Shown here: positions 6,340 to 8,327 of the stretch, piece by piece
Numbering within the stretch: the stretch's first letter is position 1
Layout: each line of letters opens with the position of its first letter
Source: an uncultured Rubrobacteraceae bacterium
GTDB taxonomy: Bacteria; Actinomycetota; Rubrobacteria; Rubrobacterales; Rubrobacteraceae
Length of the DNA stretch: 8,327 nucleotides
Reading direction: 5' to 3'
Assembly (NCBI GenBank): GCA_902805985.1
Contig: CADCUW010000038.1
Location: 1 to 8,327, forward strand
The notes under the pieces: model-generated
What the model was told of the DNA's origin: nothing
Seen by the model: the letters and a program-made list of their open reading frames with translations, nothing else
The model's database searches: none
Translations under genes and position numbers: made by a program

Positions 6340-6406
6340 GACACTACTACCACCTGGCGGCTACGCTCCTTGCACATGGAACAACGGCTACGAAAGGTGC
6401 AGGGGC

Positions 6407-6685
6407 ATGTCAAACAGACTCGACCAAGCGATGGTCTACCAGATCAGGATCAAGGGCCATCTGAATCGTCGATGGACGGAGTGGTTTGGGGACGTGACCG
6501 TCACTCTAGAAGACAACGGCGAGACGCTTTTGACCTGCCCGGTCGTGGATCAGGCCACGCTGCACGGATTGCTGAGGAAAGTGCGCGACTTGGGACTGCC
6601 ATTGATCTCGGCCGTTCGCGTCAACCCCCCTAGGCGGATGCTTCCGATGACAGACAGTGAATCGAGAGAGGAGAACGAACGATGA
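6407..6685 (+). CDS. Small hypothetical protein downstream of LuxR
   Basis: This 92-residue soluble protein has no signal peptide or membrane helix. I chose the ATG at 6407 because aaaggtg lies 7 bases upstream. An ATG at 6338 would start inside the palindromic operator with no binding site, and 6431 (MVYQIRIKG) also lacks one. The core reads YQIRIKGHLNRRWTEWFGDV (11-30), then TVTLEDNGETLL (31-42), CPVVDQATLHGLLRKVRDLG (44-63) and LPLISAVRVNPP. That suggests a small alpha/beta fold with a beta-rich first half and a helix (about 48-62). Similar short proteins with YQIRIKGHL and G-x-V-x-D-Q-A-x-L-H-G-L-L blocks often occur near large LuxR regulators in Chloroflexi and actinobacteria, as far as I recall, with no assigned function. 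The last 15 residues are charged. Its TGA overlaps an in-frame ATG of the following gene (ATGA, 6682-6685). Confidence 0.8.
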   Translation: MSNRLDQAMVYQIRIKGHLNRRWTEWFGDVTVTLEDNGETLLTCPVVDQATLHGLLRKVRDLGLPLISAVRVNPPRRMLPMTDSESREENER

Positions 6686-6774
6686 CTATCAACGAAAAAA
6701 CGAGTACAGACAGAATGGCCGCTAGGGTCGAGGGAGGAGAACGAAAAATGGCGACCGACGGAAAGGAGAGCAAA

Positions 6775-7476
6775 ATGAAGATAACAGCCTCGAGCCTCAT
6801 CCGTTGGGCAGGTTTATCGGCTATGGCGGCAGGGACCATTTTCGTGGTGATTCAGCCGATCCATCCACTTGACGTTCTTTCGTCGGTCACCACCACCCAA
6901 TGGGTCATCATCCAATCCTTGAAGACGGCCATGTGTCTCTTCGGCCTGCTCGGCTTGGCGGGGCTCTACGCCCGGCAAGTGAAAGAGGCCGGGTGGCTTG
7001 GTCTGGCCGGCTATCTCGTGTTTAGCCTCTTCTTTGCGCACACGCTGGCCTTTGCCTTCACTGAAGCCTTCATCTTGCCGCAGTTAGCGACCGCAGCGCC
7101 AACGTTTGTGGAGAGCTTCCTGGGGATCTTCAATGGAAACCCCAGTGAGATGAACCTCGGAGTCCTCCCAACGCTCTATGCGGTAGCAGGGTTTGGGTAT
7201 GTGCTCGGCGGCCTGCTGTTTGGCATCGCGACATTCCGCGTCGGCATCCTGCCGCGCTGGGCGGCCGGTCTGCTTGCCGTCGGGGCCGTATTGCCCATCT
7301 TATTGTCTTCGCTGGTCCCGCACCCGTTGGACCGGATATTTGCAGTGCCGGTGGGGATAGCCTTGGCCTGGCTGGGCTATGCGCTCTGGTCTGAACGGCG
7401 AGAGAAAGCCGCCGAGCCCGATGATGGCGTTTTGACGGGCGTCCATGAGCCCGCCGTCGTCCCTTCTAAGGTGTAG
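6775..7476 (+). CDS. Six-helix integral membrane protein of unknown function
   Basis: From the ATG at 6775 the protein is 233 residues (MKITASSLIRWAGLSAMAAG) with about six membrane segments near residues 8-28, 43-66, 74-100, 128-155, 160-182 and 186-205. The TM1 end VVIQPIHP, the loop LYARQVKEAGWLG and the TM5-6 turn VPHPLDRIFAVPVGIALAWL are distinctive. The C-terminal 28 residues are polar and probably cytoplasmic. Two further in-frame ATGs, 6682 and 6748, also have good binding sites, and 6682 overlaps the upstream stop. I prefer 6775 because aaggag lies 6-7 bases before it and the preceding 31 residues are polar with no membrane character. It is probably co-expressed with the small upstream gene under LuxR control. 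I do not recognise a function: no transport or catalytic motif is visible. Confidence 0.85.
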   Translation: MKITASSLIRWAGLSAMAAGTIFVVIQPIHPLDVLSSVTTTQWVIIQSLKTAMCLFGLLGLAGLYARQVKEAGWLGLAGYLVFSLFFAHTLAFAFTEAFILPQLATAAPTFVESFLGIFNGNPSEMNLGVLPTLYAVAGFGYVLGGLLFGIATFRVGILPRWAAGLLAVGAVLPILLSSLVPHPLDRIFAVPVGIALAWLGYALWSERREKAAEPDDGVLTGVHEPAVVPSKV

Positions 7477-7490
7477 CGTCACGTAGCGCA

Positions 7491-7533
7491 AAGAAGAGCC
7501 AGGATGTAGAGCAGGCTCGGCTCTTCTTCTTGC
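7491..7533 (+). terminator. Hairpin terminator after the membrane-protein gene
   Basis: A perfect 10-bp stem aagaagagcc (7491-7500) / ggctcttctt (7519-7528) closes an 18-base loop, 14 bases after the stop codon. The arms can extend with gca (7488-7490) / tgc (7531-7533) across a 2-base bulge. An inner alternative pairs gagcc with ggctc (7514-7518). The tail is pyrimidine-rich but is not a pure T-run, so efficiency is uncertain. Confidence 0.6.
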
Positions 7534-7735
7534 CTTATTCACCGGAGTGCGTGGAAGGTAAATGAGGCGAGGTCAAGCAGACGAGGTGCGCTTTGTGAGG
7601 GTTCTGGTTATTTGGGTGAATACCCCGCGCACCGGTCGGGATACACGGCTCGTCGCGAGGGTACGGGCGAGGCGCCAAGCTGGGAGCTGCCCGCGCCCCC
7701 TAAGCACGATGAGTTTGGGTGAACGTCGCTCTTTT

Positions 7736-7873
7736 GATACCACTCTGATACCACCGGTAGCGCAGTGCAGTGCAACACGCAGCAAACCGGGGGAGAAAAA
7801 CCGTCTAGAAACGCGGGATTTGCAAACCTGTGCAAGTCCTTGCAACGCCCGATACATCACTCGTAATGGGTAG
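7736..7873 (+). pseudogene. Decayed C-terminal end of a probable tyrosine integrase, copy 2
   Basis: This frame reads DTTLIPPVAQCSATRSKPGE, then ETRDLQTCASPCNARYITRNG, and stops at a TAG (7871-7873) inside the tRNA-Thr remnant. It is homologous in sequence and layout to the stretch at 1686-1817, and of the two it keeps the more integrase-like frame. The frame is open upstream to about 7562, but that part shows no recognisable recombinase residues. The catalytic R-H-R-Y domain is missing, so this is a remnant, and the integrase identity is inferred from the tail and the tRNA junction. Confidence 0.4.
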
Positions 7874-7901
7874 ACCGGCGGCTCGAGTCCGCTCCTCAAG
7901 T
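7860..7901 (+). repeat. tRNA-Thr(CGU) 3'-half remnant, copy 2 (attachment-site scar)
   Basis: The remnant has the same start at anticodon loop CTCGTAA and the same order of variable region, T-arm (GGCGG, loop CTCGAGT, CCGCT) and acceptor strand. It has diverged further: about 10 of 42 positions differ from the copy at 3187-3228, including 4 of 7 acceptor bases (CCTCAAG), and a further 7 of 8 bases match after the end (cttccgaa against ctcccgaa). Together with 3164-3228 it would bound an element of about 4.7 kb carrying the LuxR group. Confidence 0.65.
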
Positions 7902-7905
7902 CTTC

Positions 7906-8247
7906 CGAAGTCGCGGCGACCGCTACTATTAACCTACACGGACCAAATCGCGGCATCGGCGCTGCAGGTCCCAAAACCGCTCCGTGCTAAGGGAGAGATC
8001 TAAGCGTGCGGTTTAGGGTTGCCTCTCGCCAAGTGTGTACCTACCTGGGAGGTGAACCCACCCCGTATTCCTGCCAGGTTGCGCCTCGCTCTGCCCTTCT
8101 CTTTGTCGGCGCTTCCGGTGCGTTCTCAGGGACGCAGTGTCCCACTGTAATGGATTGGATATCGCTTCCGTTGCCGGCCGGCGGTTGTGACAACTAACGG
8201 GTCCCGTTCCCCGAACAGCTGTGAAACAGGCGACCTAGGAAGCGCCG
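7906..8247. other. Gene-free region right of the last tRNA-Thr remnant
   Basis: I see no supportable gene. A 63-codon frame at 8006-8197 has no ribosome binding site and no recognisable sequence. Small symmetric elements are acctgggaggt (8043-8053), the 10-bp palindrome gccggccggc near 8173-8182, and gttgt-g-acaac (8184-8194). None has the features of a terminator or a known RNA. Confidence 0.35.
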
Positions 8248-8248
8248 T

Positions 8249-8290
8249 TTGCTAACCTGTGGCTTGTACACTTTAATACACCCTAAAGTG
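8249..8290 (+). promoter_or_regulatory. Promoter with overlapping operator-like dyad, for a gene beyond the window
   Basis: TTGCTA (8249-8254), a 17-base spacer and TTTAAT (8272-8277) match the housekeeping promoter at 4 of 6 and 5 of 6 positions. A perfect 7-bp inverted repeat, cacttta (8269-8275) and tataagtg-like arm taaagtg (8284-8290), 8 bases apart, covers the -10 and the probable start point, as a repressor site would. The window ends with ggaagga (8321-8327), a good ribosome binding site, so a gene probably starts just past the end. Confidence 0.5.
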
Positions 8291-8327
8291 GTTGCCTCAG
8301 ACTCGAATGTGGTGGCGATCGGAAGGA

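Noticed and set aside
8006..8197. 63-codon plus-strand frame, Cys-containing
   Set aside because: It has no ribosome binding site, no recognisable domain, no neighbour relation and no codon pattern supporting translation.

Overview
The window is GC-rich bacterial DNA. The GC-rich codon use, the NAD-consuming RES/Xre toxin-antitoxin pair, the very large MalT-like LuxR regulator and the form of the tRNA-Thr remnants suggest an actinobacterium, perhaps Rubrobacter-like. That taxonomic guess is inference; nothing here is a decisive marker. Ordinary genes sit at the left edge and the rest looks like accessory DNA built around a tRNA-Thr(CGU) gene.

Layout. Positions 1-516 hold the C-terminal part of an MFS metabolite transporter, followed by a gap with a possible short leader ORF and a creatininase-family amidohydrolase (750-1523). 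At 1686-1852 there is a decayed C-terminal end of what looks like an integrase gene, joined to the 3' half of tRNA-Thr. A RES toxin / Xre antitoxin operon follows on the minus strand (1926-2845), with its own operator-like dyad. Next is a nearly full-length but degenerate tRNA-Thr(CGU) with a collapsed D-arm (3164-3228), and just after it an orphan C-terminal scrap of a zinc-type alcohol dehydrogenase (3268-3399). A three-gene plus-strand group comes next: a 914-residue MalT/LAL-type LuxR regulator (3507-6251), a 92-residue hypothetical protein (6407-6685) and a six-helix membrane protein (about 6775-7476), ended by a strong hairpin. A second integrase-tail plus tRNA-Thr 3'-half repeat lies at 7736-7901. 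The last 420 bases hold no convincing gene, but they do contain a promoter with an overlapping dyad and end in a ribosome binding site for a gene starting beyond the window.

Interpretation. The three tRNA-Thr remnants lie in the same orientation. They are best read as attachment-site scars of tandem integrative elements: one scar left of the toxin-antitoxin pair, one degenerate tRNA between that pair and the regulator group, and one scar at the right end. Each is preceded by a set of TGCAA-type short repeats at 10-11 bp spacing, resembling recombinase arm sites. Between LuxR and its downstream pair there is a perfect 18-bp palindrome that fits the 7-2-7 heptamer site of NarL-type DNA-binding domains, the type of domain LuxR carries at its C-terminus. 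This suggests a self-contained regulator/target cassette. The function of the two target proteins is unknown.
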